Shown here: positions 26,147 through 35,274 of the stretch, one piece after another
Position numbering within the stretch: position 1 is the first letter of the stretch
How the letters are laid out: each line of letters begins with the position of its first letter
IMG/VR virus record: IMGVR_UViG_3300004463_000226
Span: 170,336 to 234,335 of that record
Strand: one strand, 5' to 3'
DNA: 64,000 bases
Origin: a virus
The notes under the pieces: model-generated
The model's input: only the letters and a program-made list of their open reading frames with translations
Database searches by the model: none
Told to the model about the DNA's origin: nothing
Translations under genes and position numbers: made by a program

Positions 26147-28417
26147 TCATAGATCTAAATCAATAACCATCTTACCTTCAATTCGTTTACTCCATTCAAT
26201 GTCCTTCTTAACTTGGTCTTCGAACTCTTCTGGAGTACCAATAAATAGCTTTTCGTTCTTGTATTCTTCTCGGATGTTATGTTCACGAAGATATTCTTCA
26301 TATTTCTCTTTGGTACAAACATACATTGTACCATCAATCATGTAGTCCCGTATCTCATCTGTATACAAGTCTACATTCATTCTTTCATCAGAGAATACTA
26401 GTCGAATACCCATAGCCTTAAAATAAGCCTGTAAGATTTCAACATTTCGATTAGTGAACTCATCAGAATACTTGAAGTCTTTAATTGGCTTGATGTTGGT
26501 TGCTAGTTGTTCACCAAGGTCTCTTCGTCCGATGACTGAAGAACGATAGAATAGATGTAACTGCGCAATTATATTTGTAGGTACGCCAATAGCACTGTTT
26601 ATGTTCTCTTGGTCACCTATACGTATTGGAGTCTTACTATATAACTCTTGATGTGTTTTAGCTTTATTAGATTTCTCAGGAATACCTTTCTTACTTAAGC
26701 TTCCTGTTGAACGTACACTGAAACCTTTCTTAGATGTCTGCTTTAACTTGATAACATACATATCGCCGACAACAAGTTTTTTCAGTACTTTAATTTTACG
26801 ACCAAATCTATTAACATATACATCATATGGTTTGATCCAGTCAAACTCTTTATACAAGTCTCTGATTCTATCGAATAGAGGCTCTTTTTCCCATAGTGGT
26901 GGGATATGGATGAATATACCTTCATCCTCAATACTCTTAAAGAATATTCCCTGTTCCATTAAGCTCAGCTTATCAATGAACTTTCTTAATTTTTCCTCCT
27001 GCTCTTTATTAAAGTACCAGACAGTTCTTAATAGAAGTTCTGTTTTCTCTTTAATAGTATCAAGAGTAGCCAATCTTTCTTTGACACGGTTACAAATGAA
27101 TGTAATGGACTGCTCAAATAGCTGCTGGGAGTTTAATCGGTTGATTACTCCTAATGTATTAAAGATAATATCTACACGTTCTCCTGTTTCTAGGAAAGGC
27201 ATTTCATCATCTGGTAGGATCTTAGAAATAACACCTTTATTACCATAACGTCCAGTAATCTTTTGACCTACTCCTAGTGGGATATCACGTTGAATAACAA
27301 ACTCAATAATCATGTTGCTGAATACTGAGTTATCTTCTTCTCTCCACTTGTAATTAGGATCTAGGATATCTCTAGCTTTCTTGTAATAATAGTTAATATC
27401 TTTGGAGTATTTAGATCCAGAATTAATAATTCTTTCACAACGATCTTTAACCTGCTCATAGAAAGAACGCTGCATTTTAAGAATATCTAATATCTGAGCA
27501 TTGAATGTATTATCATCTAATTCTTCGATAGTTTTGTTAGAGTAGATAGTAATATCCACAATTTGTCCATCGCAGAAAGATAATACATCTGATGAGAAAT
27601 TGATTTTGCGCAGATTAGATTTCTTTACATCATATAATAACTGATTGTTATGTATACGGCGCTTTGCACATACAATCTTGTCCTTAACATACTCATTAAT
27701 GTTAGGGAAACATTTGTAGTTTTCGGAATCACCATATAAATTACATAAGATATCATTGTCATTTAATGACACTTTAACTGTTTCGATTTCCTTAGAAATC
27801 ATGGATTTAGAGAAACTTTCAGATACCATGATAGCATCCTCGATGGTATTGTTTTCAAGCATGTATACAAACTTTGCATTCTTCCCATAGCAGTAATTCA
27901 TGTTATCGTCGTAAGAAGTTGTTTTGTAAAGTACTTCATCCTTCTTAACAACATCTCCAACAGATTTACTGTCCATGTTCTTATTGTTGTAGACAAACCC
28001 GAATTTCTCTGTTAAATCCTCTACATTTCTTTTCATGATAACATCATACATGTCATTCTCTTCATCATACACAAACAACAGGTACGAATGGTCATCATTG
28101 ACCCCGTTTTGGAATCTTGAAATCTTGTCAATGATTTTCAACTGACTCTTAGCCTGATAATACCCAGTAGAGTATTTACCAACTAGATTTTCATAGTTGG
28201 TAAATACCTTAGGGAAATCAGGATGGAGTACATTGACAAATTGTCTTAGATGGCTGGTAAACATAATATTCCTTGAAGATGAGATGTATCCAGGATTCGT
28301 TAATAATGTCATTCCAAATATATCATCTTTGAAATGAAGCTCTCTTTCTTTTTCCTGTAACTTCTCTCTTAACTGCACTGAGGATGGTATGTTTCTTTTA
28401 TCCTTATCAATTGCCAC
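26147..28417 (-). CDS. Non-virion RNA polymerase, beta subunit C-terminal half
   Basis: 756 residues matching the second half of RpoB. NTIEDAIMVSESF corresponds to the 'FEDAI.IS' motif. GQKITGRYGNKGVISKILPD corresponds to 'GDKMAGRHGNKGVIS', with lysines and glycines that contact the nucleotide path. DIIFNTLGVINRLNSQQLFE corresponds to 'DI.LNPLGVPSRMN.GQ..E', and MYVIKLKQTSKKGFSVRSTG to 'YMLKL.H...DK..ARSTGPY'. Together with the gene at 13943-15622 it would rebuild a complete beta subunit. GTG start with AGGAGGGTTTACAG. It has its own early-type promoter. Confidence 0.92.
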   Translation of the reverse strand: MAIDKDKRNIPSSVQLREKLQEKERELHFKDDIFGMTLLTNPGYISSSRNIMFTSHLRQFVNVLHPDFPKVFTNYENLVGKYSTGYYQAKSQLKIIDKISRFQNGVNDDHSYLLFVYDEENDMYDVIMKRNVEDLTEKFGFVYNNKNMDSKSVGDVVKKDEVLYKTTSYDDNMNYCYGKNAKFVYMLENNTIEDAIMVSESFSKSMISKEIETVKVSLNDNDILCNLYGDSENYKCFPNINEYVKDKIVCAKRRIHNNQLLYDVKKSNLRKINFSSDVLSFCDGQIVDITIYSNKTIEELDDNTFNAQILDILKMQRSFYEQVKDRCERIINSGSKYSKDINYYYKKARDILDPNYKWREEDNSVFSNMIIEFVIQRDIPLGVGQKITGRYGNKGVISKILPDDEMPFLETGERVDIIFNTLGVINRLNSQQLFEQSITFICNRVKERLATLDTIKEKTELLLRTVWYFNKEQEEKLRKFIDKLSLMEQGIFFKSIEDEGIFIHIPPLWEKEPLFDRIRDLYKEFDWIKPYDVYVNRFGRKIKVLKKLVVGDMYVIKLKQTSKKGFSVRSTGSLSKKGIPEKSNKAKTHQELYSKTPIRIGDQENINSAIGVPTNIIAQLHLFYRSSVIGRRDLGEQLATNIKPIKDFKYSDEFTNRNVEILQAYFKAMGIRLVFSDERMNVDLYTDEIRDYMIDGTMYVCTKEKYEEYLREHNIREEYKNEKLFIGTPEEFEDQVKKDIEWSKRIEGKMVIDLDL

Positions 28418-28456
28418 CTGTAAACCCTCCTAGAATTTTAATCTTTTTACTTTATT

Positions 28457-28466
28457 ATAATATATA
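28457..28466 (-). promoter_or_regulatory. Early promoter motif TATATATTAT
   Basis: Minus strand, 40 bp before the GTG start of the RNA polymerase beta-C gene. Confidence 0.62.
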
Positions 28467-28473
28467 TTTCATA

Positions 28474-29712
28474 TTACAATTCTTCGTCATGCTCCCCGAT
28501 AATACGTACTCCCAATCGCTCGATGATTTCCATTTCTGTTAGAGCTTTAACAGTTTCGTTTGGATCTACGCGGGAAAGTGTTCTTTCAAGGAATGGTACT
28601 GTAGTATCAAATAATGCAAAACGTATCTTTTCATCTTCCAAGAACTGTTTGCGGAATTTACGATTATCAAATCTTGCTTCCTCATGACCAGTAAAGTAAC
28701 GTTTAGGGTTTCGTCCTTCAACGAGACCGTTATCTTCAGCAAACTGATACTGTGTCAAGATAGGATCAAATCCAAGTTCTTGGTTATAGATTAGACGGCA
28801 GAATTGACCTGCTTTGTTAGTACGTGATTTTAAGAACTCACAACGAACTGCAAATCCATCAAATCCGTTTTCAGATTCTTCTAGCTTACCATTATAAACA
28901 AACTTAACTAATGTATGCGCATAGTAAATAGGAGCGTTACCACCAGGCATAGACTCATCTTGTTTCATGTAGTTAAGCTGAGCTTGAGTCTTAGCAAATG
29001 GGTTAATCTCCATTTTGTAGTTAATATGGTTAATAGCAATAACAATGATGTTATAAGCTTTGATGATTGGTGTTAAGCGTTTGTAGAACTGTGCTAATGC
29101 TTTAGCTACACGGTTAGCATAAGTTCCACCTTCCATTCCAGGGTTAGTGTCTTTAGAAGACATTGTTGGAATAGAGTCTAAAATAACTACAGTTGGTACG
29201 TATGATAATATCTTCTGATTAAACTCATTCAACAGACCAGTATCATACATGTAGTCTTCACGGTTTTCTTCTTTCTCTTTAGCTATAGCTTCAATGGAAT
29301 CATAAATATCCTCAATAGTGGATTTCTCCTGCTTTAAGTTATACTTTTCCATTAAATCATACTGACTAAAGCCGTTAACATTTTTAATACGTGTATAGGT
29401 TAATGCTTGTTCAAGGTCATAATGCTGAACCATTCCTGATTCGAACCTTTTAACAATATTAGAAGCCATCTGAATAGCAAATGTAGTCTTTGCTACACCT
29501 GACTTACCTACGATGGTAATAAATGATCCACCTACAGCTCCTGTTGATGGATACTCTGTAACGAGATTATCTTCCATATCTCGTACTTGAACCATATAAC
29601 CATTACGATAATCGAATGGTGCGAACCCTGTTGAATAACCTACTGCTGTCTGGGTTCTTGTAAATAATCCTTTTTTGTCTTTTGCACGTAATCGTGACAT
29701 TAAGGTAGCCAT
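28474..29712 (-). CDS. RecA/UvsX-like recombinase
   Basis: 412 residues. Walker A GKSGVAKTT (69-77), Walker B-like VVILDSIPTM (about 175), and a later basic/aromatic region typical of phage RecA-fold recombinases. Pairs homologous strands in recombination-dependent replication and repair, together with the SbcCD-like proteins. The GVAKTT loop differs from the canonical GSGKTT. It could instead be a KaiC/RadA-like paralogue, but length and context favour a UvsX-type recombinase. ATG after AAGGGAGGAATAAAATTA. Confidence 0.85.
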   Translation of the reverse strand: MATLMSRLRAKDKKGLFTRTQTAVGYSTGFAPFDYRNGYMVQVRDMEDNLVTEYPSTGAVGGSFITIVGKSGVAKTTFAIQMASNIVKRFESGMVQHYDLEQALTYTRIKNVNGFSQYDLMEKYNLKQEKSTIEDIYDSIEAIAKEKEENREDYMYDTGLLNEFNQKILSYVPTVVILDSIPTMSSKDTNPGMEGGTYANRVAKALAQFYKRLTPIIKAYNIIVIAINHINYKMEINPFAKTQAQLNYMKQDESMPGGNAPIYYAHTLVKFVYNGKLEESENGFDGFAVRCEFLKSRTNKAGQFCRLIYNQELGFDPILTQYQFAEDNGLVEGRNPKRYFTGHEEARFDNRKFRKQFLEDEKIRFALFDTTVPFLERTLSRVDPNETVKALTEMEIIERLGVRIIGEHDEEL

Positions 29713-29771
29713 TAATTTTATTCCTCCCTTATTTATCTCTATATGAATGTTGGTAAGTGATTAAAAACTTA

Positions 29772-30008
29772 CTACACCTCATATATTGGAGATCTTCTAG
29801 CTAGATGTGTTTGCTCTGGTTGTGATTTAGAATCTTCCTCTTGCAATGCCTTTAATACAATATCCAAATATTCCATTGAGTAAATAGTACACACTCTCTC
29901 TGGTGACATAGATCCGTCAGGATTAATAATACCATCTTTTTTCATGATATCATAACCCTCACCATGTTTCCCTGGTGCAACATAATAACCTTTATCAGCT
30001 CCTATCAT
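29772..30008 (-). CDS. Small hypothetical protein, 78 aa
   Basis: Not recognised. ATG after AAGGAGGTGAATAT. Basic-acidic mix, no motif. Lies directly upstream of the recombinase gene and is probably co-transcribed with it. Confidence 0.72.
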   Translation of the reverse strand: MIGADKGYYVAPGKHGEGYDIMKKDGIINPDGSMSPERVCTIYSMEYLDIVLKALQEEDSKSQPEQTHLARRSPIYEV

Positions 30009-30061
30009 ATATTCACCTCCTTAAATTATTAATATACAGTTTCAAATTTGAAAAAGAAGAT

Positions 30062-30085
30062 GACTATTCCAAATAAGGAATAGCC
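30062..30085 (-). terminator. Rho-independent terminator
   Basis: 9-bp stem GACTATTCC / GGAATAGCC (one G-U pair) followed by ATCTTCTTTTT on the minus strand. Confidence 0.78.
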
Positions 30086-30093
30086 ATAATCTA

Positions 30094-30972
30094 TTAATAC
30101 TGAAGTTTATCAACTTTGCCATCAATATGTAATTTGAATACTGTTTGGAAACGTTTATTTAAATGACGAGTTACATAATCATATCGCCGTTTTTCTTCTG
30201 GTGTTTCTGCGCGCATTTTAGATTTAGAGAATAAAGTGATAGCTTTATAGTTATCCTTAACCAGCGCTGCTACACTCTCTTCTAAATTAGTATAACATAC
30301 TATCGTATGCTTAGATGTATCAACCACTTCATCCAGAGCTTCTATATCCTTATAATGAACTAATATTAACTTAGTTGGCTTAGATGGGCGGAATGATCTA
30401 ACACGGTATTTTGTAGTTCTTTCAGCCTCAATAGCTGGTCGTGTTGTTATATTTAATTCAATATTACCAGTATTAGATTGAAAGAATTCATACTGGGTAA
30501 TAACATTAGTCTTCTGGTCTAATAAATCAATTCTTAAGCTCGCAGAAGGGCTATTAAAAGAAGTGATGAATGAAAATTCAGCACCTAACAAGAAAAACTC
30601 AAGCATAAATGTATTATTGTTAATTACATTTATTACTTTCTTTCCCTCTAGGAATAATGAGCCTAGTAGAATATTTTTAAGATTATAATTGCGCTCTGTA
30701 ACAAACGGCTTAAATTCCTTATCATTGAATATAACTGCTGTAGTAGAGTTAGCAATTGTTACAGGATAAGAAGTTTGTCGTGTCTTAGCGATGAATGAAT
30801 TAAATTCATCTATTTGTTTAATTAACTGCCGATACATGATAATATTAATTGATTTCTTCTTAATGGTTACTTTATTATCTCGTACTTCTTTAGACTTACT
30901 TAGTCGGATCACAGAAGTATTGATAGCATCAATATTCCAACATAATTTCGTTTCATTGTATACTGAAATCAT
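30094..30972 (-). CDS. Hypothetical protein, 292 aa
   Basis: Not recognised. Strand-rich first 200 residues (INVINNNTFMLEFFLLGAEFSFITSF) and a basic, helical C-terminal third. ATG after GGGGGAGGATAAAA. Flanked by terminators, so it forms a separate unit in an early-type neighbourhood; a DNA-metabolism role is possible but unsupported. Confidence 0.8.
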   Translation of the reverse strand: MISVYNETKLCWNIDAINTSVIRLSKSKEVRDNKVTIKKKSINIIMYRQLIKQIDEFNSFIAKTRQTSYPVTIANSTTAVIFNDKEFKPFVTERNYNLKNILLGSLFLEGKKVINVINNNTFMLEFFLLGAEFSFITSFNSPSASLRIDLLDQKTNVITQYEFFQSNTGNIELNITTRPAIEAERTTKYRVRSFRPSKPTKLILVHYKDIEALDEVVDTSKHTIVCYTNLEESVAALVKDNYKAITLFSKSKMRAETPEEKRRYDYVTRHLNKRFQTVFKLHIDGKVDKLQY

Positions 30973-31029
30973 TTTTATCCTCCCCCAAAATCTGGAAATT
31001 TTATATTTTTTTATCTAAAAAGATGTTGA

Positions 31030-31052
31030 GGGAGTAGTAAAAAGTTACTCCC
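31030..31052 (-). terminator. Rho-independent terminator
   Basis: GGGAGTA / TACTCCC stem followed on the minus strand by TCAACATCTTTTT. Confidence 0.7.
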
Positions 31053-31410
31053 TTTTACTATCGTAAATAACGAGAGCTCCGTCAACTCTCTTAGATTCTA
31101 ACTGAACATCGAATACAGGGATTTTCAACTTTGTATATTTACCTTTACTCCAATGATCTTGTTCCATAACACCATTTATCAAAGCATTAAATGTCTTTGA
31201 TGGTACTCTTAATTGTATAGCATCTACTTTGTCACTATATTGCCTGAAATATCCTCCACCAGCATCACCTGCTTCAAAAGGAACAATCCCAGATAAGTTA
31301 TTTTTATCCCGTATACGGTCTAATATATCCTTAAATAATTGACCAGAAACATAGAATAATGTTGCTTCGTTACTAACATCAATAGACTTTACCAAGCATA
31401 GAATTGACAT
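31045..31410 (-). CDS. Hypothetical protein, 121 aa
   Basis: Not recognised. Compact alpha/beta protein with a glycine-rich turn (AGDAGGGYF). ATG after AATAGGAGGAACCTCA. Single-gene unit between two terminators. Confidence 0.76.
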   Translation of the reverse strand: MSILCLVKSIDVSNEATLFYVSGQLFKDILDRIRDKNNLSGIVPFEAGDAGGGYFRQYSDKVDAIQLRVPSKTFNALINGVMEQDHWSKGKYTKLKIPVFDVQLESKRVDGALVIYDSKRE

Positions 31411-31446
31411 TGAGGTTCCTCCTATTTTAGAAAAAAAATATTAAGA

Positions 31447-31470
31447 GGGAGATAACAATTGTTATCTCCC
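31447..31470 (-). terminator. Rho-independent terminator (perfect palindrome)
   Basis: 24-base perfect inverted repeat, arms GGGAGATAACAA / TTGTTATCTCCC, then TCTTAATATTTTTTTT on the minus strand. Confidence 0.85.
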
Positions 31471-31479
31471 ATTGTTTTA

Positions 31480-32349
31480 TTACAAGAATGCTTTTACATC
31501 TTCGTCTTTTGCAAGTTTAGCCACTACCTTCATGATAGTTGGGAAATCTTCCTCAGAGATTTGCGCAAACTGAATGCGGCGTGCAACATCACGTTTCTTT
31601 TCAGCATCCTTAGCACGAGCTGTTACATAATACTTGATGATTTGTTTTACATCCTCTTTCTCATTCTTCTCGATAGTTGCTAATGCAAAGTTAGTCATAA
31701 CATTCCACATAGCTAACTGATTATCATTGAAGTTGCGGATGTTTTCCTTACGTTCAAGTAAGATATTAACTGCAACATGCTCCAGCAGCTTCTTGCCGAA
31801 TAATGCTTTGAAAATCTTTTTAACCTGTTTAGGCTTTTCAATACCAAGATCATTGTCTTTAGCAAGCGCATAGAACTTGGACAAGATGCGGAATACATAC
31901 ATAGCGATTAACTTTTCGTTCTGAATCATTTCAGGTTCAGGTAACACAACGAGAAGTTCTGTAGCCAGCTGGTCGCTGATTTTAACTTCTTCTTTGAGTT
32001 CTTTAATACGCTTCTTAAGCAGCTTGTGTACAGCCTTTTTATACGACTCAATGATATCTTCATCGAGATTCTCACGACGACGGCGTAAGAAGTCACTGAT
32101 TACTGTAGCCATACCAATATCAACTGGAGTAGCATCAGAAGTTTTCATGATACGCAATAACGTTTTAACGAACTTTTCGTCTTCCATTTTATCGAATAGC
32201 TCGTCAACCATCTCCTGTGCTTTGAAGCCTTTCTTGATATAAAACTCAACAATATTTGATGTGTGGTCGAAAAGGATATTCGTACGATAATCCTTGTCCT
32301 TAAGGTTTTTACCTTTCCACTCTTTAAAAAATTCTTTAATTCCTGACAT
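31480..32349 (-). CDS. Helical protein of unknown function, 289 aa
   Basis: Not recognised. Almost entirely alpha-helical and highly charged (multiple KK/EE runs, e.g. KKRIKELKEEVK about 122-133), resembling a HEAT-like or armadillo-like helical repeat by composition only. ATG after TAGGAGGACATCATA. Encoded next to the tubulin-like gene; a link to filament or nucleoid organisation is speculation. Confidence 0.8.
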   Translation of the reverse strand: MSGIKEFFKEWKGKNLKDKDYRTNILFDHTSNIVEFYIKKGFKAQEMVDELFDKMEDEKFVKTLLRIMKTSDATPVDIGMATVISDFLRRRRENLDEDIIESYKKAVHKLLKKRIKELKEEVKISDQLATELLVVLPEPEMIQNEKLIAMYVFRILSKFYALAKDNDLGIEKPKQVKKIFKALFGKKLLEHVAVNILLERKENIRNFNDNQLAMWNVMTNFALATIEKNEKEDVKQIIKYYVTARAKDAEKKRDVARRIQFAQISEEDFPTIMKVVAKLAKDEDVKAFL

Positions 32350-32415
32350 TATGATGTCCTCCTAGAAAATATATTTTTTATAATAAATTTTACTTACTAA
32401 CATGTTTATGGTCTA

Positions 32416-33546
32416 TTACTTTTTTACGTAAAGGTTAAATACGTCATCTAAGTCAATCTCATTAACATCGACAGCTTTCTTAGAATCACTTGCACGTAAG
32501 TCATCAATAAGATCTGTTGCAGCAACATCCAAGATTGAAGATTCCTTAGTACGTGTTAACAACGCTGTAGCTTCATCAATACGCTGAACAATCTTTTCAA
32601 TTCTGTCATCAGGAACAGACAAACCTGACATAATTACAGCCACTCGATTTGTTTCATCTTCTGACTGATTAATATAAATATGCTCAAATCCTTCTACTGG
32701 CTCACCGACTAGATCCTTTACTTTAGGAATGTTAGTATCCAAGGATTTATAAACCTTTTCATTAAGGTTAACAATCAAACCTAAACGTTTGATAATTTGG
32801 TCACGATCTAACTCAGCATGAGCACTAGATTTAATGCTGTCGATTAAACGAGTTTCAAGATCTCTTTCGTCGATGTCTTTTTCTTTAACACCGAATGTAC
32901 GATTGATTACAAGACGACCAGTTGTTTCAATCAGCTTCAACATGTCTTTCTCGTCGATGCTATTGAATGGTGTTGTCTTTTGATAATCGCCGCGAACTAC
33001 CACCATGTCTTCAACGATTTCGCGATTAACTGTTTGCAGCATTTCATTAATAAGCTTGTTGGAATAGTTGTTATTATCATAAAGCTTATATACTGGATCA
33101 GATTGACGCATCTCCTTTAGATAGTCAATTGTATTTTGTTGGGCTGCAATTGATTCTTTCAATGGAGGTAAGATACCAATAAGAATGAATCGCTTGCTTG
33201 GGAATATACGCCCTAGAATATCATACATTACTGGAGCCATACCAGAACCAGTTCCACCACCAGTAGAACTTACAATGAAGACTACTTCATTATTTTTAAC
33301 AACATCAGCAAATATTGGTTCGCTGATTAGTTGTTTAATATGTGCTTGGATAAATGATTTAGCTATATTGCGATCTTTACCTGCTCCTTTTTCATCACCG
33401 ATAACAAGTGATGAAACAGCTGAAATTGTCTTAACATCTTTGTCAGAGCTATTTAGAGCAATACCATCAATGTCATAAACTTTCTTTGCTAACTCTGCAA
33501 CTTGATTCCCTGCGTTACCAATTCCGATTACTCCAATTTTCAACAT
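32416..33546 (-). CDS. Tubulin/FtsZ-like cytoskeletal GTPase (TubZ/PhuZ class)
   Basis: 376 residues. The nucleotide-binding signature STGGGTGSGMAPV (94-106) is the tubulin/FtsZ G-box. The N-terminal GIGNAGNQVAEL is the first Rossmann-like loop, and DGIALNSSDKD the second. In phiKZ-type phages such a filament (PhuZ) centres the replicating phage DNA and moves capsids; related TubZ proteins segregate plasmids and phages. The C-terminal tail lacks a long FtsZ-type linker. ATG after AGGGAGAGAAATAAT. Confidence 0.9.
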   Translation of the reverse strand: MLKIGVIGIGNAGNQVAELAKKVYDIDGIALNSSDKDVKTISAVSSLVIGDEKGAGKDRNIAKSFIQAHIKQLISEPIFADVVKNNEVVFIVSSTGGGTGSGMAPVMYDILGRIFPSKRFILIGILPPLKESIAAQQNTIDYLKEMRQSDPVYKLYDNNNYSNKLINEMLQTVNREIVEDMVVVRGDYQKTTPFNSIDEKDMLKLIETTGRLVINRTFGVKEKDIDERDLETRLIDSIKSSAHAELDRDQIIKRLGLIVNLNEKVYKSLDTNIPKVKDLVGEPVEGFEHIYINQSEDETNRVAVIMSGLSVPDDRIEKIVQRIDEATALLTRTKESSILDVAATDLIDDLRASDSKKAVDVNEIDLDDVFNLYVKK

Positions 33547-33547
33547 A

Positions 33548-33883
33548 TTATTTCTCTCCCTTATTTGAACTAATGTATTTTTCAGTAATTCTAACTAACT
33601 CGCCTTCAATACGCTCACATGACTTCTGAGCCTCTTCTATAGTATGTTTCATACCAGCAAGTCTATCATTTAATAAAAACCATCTTCCTAAGTCAGTGGA
33701 ATTTACTTTAGGTAGTTTTTCAAGGCACTCGGAGCATAGAAAATATCCTACCTCTGAACCTAGTACAGTAAACTCAATTTGATGCTTAGCTTGAGATTTA
33801 CACCAACCACCATTATTGCTACATTGACATGTACCCTCACTGTTTATATCTTTAACAGTTACTTGTTTTTCGAATTCTGTCAT
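33548..33883 (-). CDS. Cys-rich zinc-finger-like protein, 111 aa
   Basis: Two cysteine pairs, CQC (with a third Cys in GGWCKS) and CSEC (YFLCSECLEKL), could bind zinc. C-terminal helix. It ends one base before the tubulin-like gene starts, so it heads that operon. ATG after GGAGAGGAGATTTCTA. Role unknown. Confidence 0.75.
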   Translation of the reverse strand: MTEFEKQVTVKDINSEGTCQCSNNGGWCKSQAKHQIEFTVLGSEVGYFLCSECLEKLPKVNSTDLGRWFLLNDRLAGMKHTIEEAQKSCERIEGELVRITEKYISSNKGEK

Positions 33884-33929
33884 TAGAAATCTCCTCTCCT
33901 TAAAACAATTATTATTTGATTACCCTTTG

Positions 33930-33939
33930 ATAATATATA
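33930..33939 (-). promoter_or_regulatory. Early promoter motif TATATATTAT
   Basis: Minus strand, 47 bp before the zinc-finger/tubulin operon; leader contains AATCAAATAATAATTG, a variant of the shared early-leader element. Confidence 0.62.
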
Positions 33940-33957
33940 TTTGTATATCCTATTGGA

Positions 33958-34167
33958 TTATACCGCAGCTTGTGCTTGTTCCATTAACTGTTTAATCTCA
34001 TCTATCTTTTTCTTCGTTTTATTAATTTGATTATAGATATGATGACGTTGTCTAACACAATGTGATGGGAGCTCTCTATTTTTCATTTCTAACTCCATTA
34101 AGATAGCTTCCTGAACATTTAATTTTTCCATATACATTCTTATTCTCGCTCTACCTTTTTTAGCCAC
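33958..34167 (-). CDS. Small basic protein, 69 aa
   Basis: Not recognised. Starts at GTG with AGGGAGATGG; MAKKGRARIRMYMEKLN and several Arg/Lys suggest nucleic-acid contact. C-terminal helix ending KQLMEQAQAAV. Confidence 0.7.
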   Translation of the reverse strand: MAKKGRARIRMYMEKLNVQEAILMELEMKNRELPSHCVRQRHHIYNQINKTKKKIDEIKQLMEQAQAAV

Positions 34168-34199
34168 GTTAATCCATCTCCCTTAGAAAGTATATTTGT

Positions 34200-34511
34200 T
34201 TACCAATTTGCATATTCTTCTCTAGGAACTATTCTCAATGGTGTTACACCACGGAACACACAAACTTTACCATTTTCAACTCTTCTTAAATCCTCTTCTA
34301 ATGCCTCACATTCAATGAGCTCAAAGTCTCTTTTTGTATGCTTGTGTACATTATTCACGAATTCCTTAAAGTAACAGAATATCCCAGAATAATCAGATGT
34401 TATTATCGCAGGTACATATTCATTCATTTTATATATGAATGAAGGATTACCCACACTAGTTAATGTTCCATCGGCTTGGGTCTCCACATATTTATAAACT
34501 AACAACATCAT
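34200..34511 (-). CDS. Hypothetical protein, 103 aa
   Basis: Not recognised. Beta-rich (VGNPSFIYKMNEYVPAIITS). ATG overlaps the previous stop (ATGA); GGAGGG lies just upstream, so a slightly later start is possible. Confidence 0.7.
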   Translation of the reverse strand: MMLLVYKYVETQADGTLTSVGNPSFIYKMNEYVPAIITSDYSGIFCYFKEFVNNVHKHTKRDFELIECEALEEDLRRVENGKVCVFRGVTPLRIVPREEYANW

Positions 34512-34762
34512 CCCTCCGCATCTAATTTCCTTATTCTAGCCTTGTACGTTTCAATTTCTTTACGTTTTCTTGCAATTCTGTTATCAATGTGGTTCCTATG
34601 TCTACTATACTGTACTGTCCTTGATGAAAAGTAATCTGCTAGACTTCCATCTCCTGTTCTCCCATGCATTACTTTCTCAGTCATTAATTTTGCTAATTCT
34701 CCCTGCAACTTACCTACTTTAATTGAAAATCTCATAACCTTTTGTCTTTTTGATTCAGCCAT
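34508..34762 (-). CDS. Small basic helical protein, 84 aa
   Basis: Not recognised. Basic and helical with RHRNHIDNRIARKRKEIETY. ATG after AGAAGGAGGAGAAACA; early-type promoter 33 bp upstream. Confidence 0.72.
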   Translation of the reverse strand: MAESKRQKVMRFSIKVGKLQGELAKLMTEKVMHGRTGDGSLADYFSSRTVQYSRHRNHIDNRIARKRKEIETYKARIRKLDAEG

Positions 34763-34794
34763 TGTTTCTCCTCCTTCTATATGTATACCATTAA

Positions 34795-34804
34795 ATAATA
34801 TATA
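34795..34804 (-). promoter_or_regulatory. Early promoter motif TATATATTAT
   Basis: Minus strand, 33 bp before the start of the 84-aa gene. Confidence 0.6.
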
Positions 34805-34810
34805 AATAAA

Positions 34811-35197
34811 TTACTTTCTACATATTACTACTTTGAGATTTAAAGCATCTAATAGATTAACTAAGCTCTCAAATGATCCAGTCTGTCTGTTTTGTTTTAT
34901 ATGATATATCTGCTGTCTTGAAATTTCCTCTGTAACTTTAGAAACCATTCCATATGTTAGATTCGTATTATCAATTTCTGTTCTTATTAAATTACATATA
35001 TCATCTCGGGTTCTAACAACAGTCTCAATTTCTGGAGAAACTTTAGCATTTATAACTGATCTTATGTAGTTATGTGTATTTCTGGTTCTCTCCAATATAA
35101 AATTTGTCTCATAAATCTTTCTTTGTTTAGTAGTAATTTCATGATGATTAATTCCTGATATTTCTAACCACTTATTAAATACATCTCTATCTATCAT
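34811..35197 (-). CDS. HTH-like protein, 128 aa
   Basis: The C-terminal third (YGMVSKVTEEISRQQIYHIK then FESLVNLLDALNLKVVI) has Cro/XRE-type helix spacing, suggesting a DNA-binding regulator. N-terminal half unknown. ATG after AGAGGAGATGTTGTC. First gene downstream of its own early-type promoter. Confidence 0.72.
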   Translation of the reverse strand: MIDRDVFNKWLEISGINHHEITTKQRKIYETNFILERTRNTHNYIRSVINAKVSPEIETVVRTRDDICNLIRTEIDNTNLTYGMVSKVTEEISRQQIYHIKQNRQTGSFESLVNLLDALNLKVVICRK

Positions 35198-35228
35198 GAC
35201 AACATCTCCTCTACCTAATGTCGTATGA

Positions 35229-35238
35229 ATAATATATA
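35229..35238 (-). promoter_or_regulatory. Early promoter motif TATATATTAT
   Basis: Minus strand, 32 bp before ATG 35197. Confidence 0.62.
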
Positions 35239-35254
35239 AATCAAATAAAATAAA

Positions 35255-35273
35255 GATACTCGTAATGAGTATC
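35255..35273 (-). terminator. Rho-independent terminator
   Basis: GATACTC / GAGTATC with a 5-nt loop followed by TTTATTTTATTT on the minus strand; ends the 52-aa gene. Confidence 0.72.
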
Positions 35274-35274
35274 C

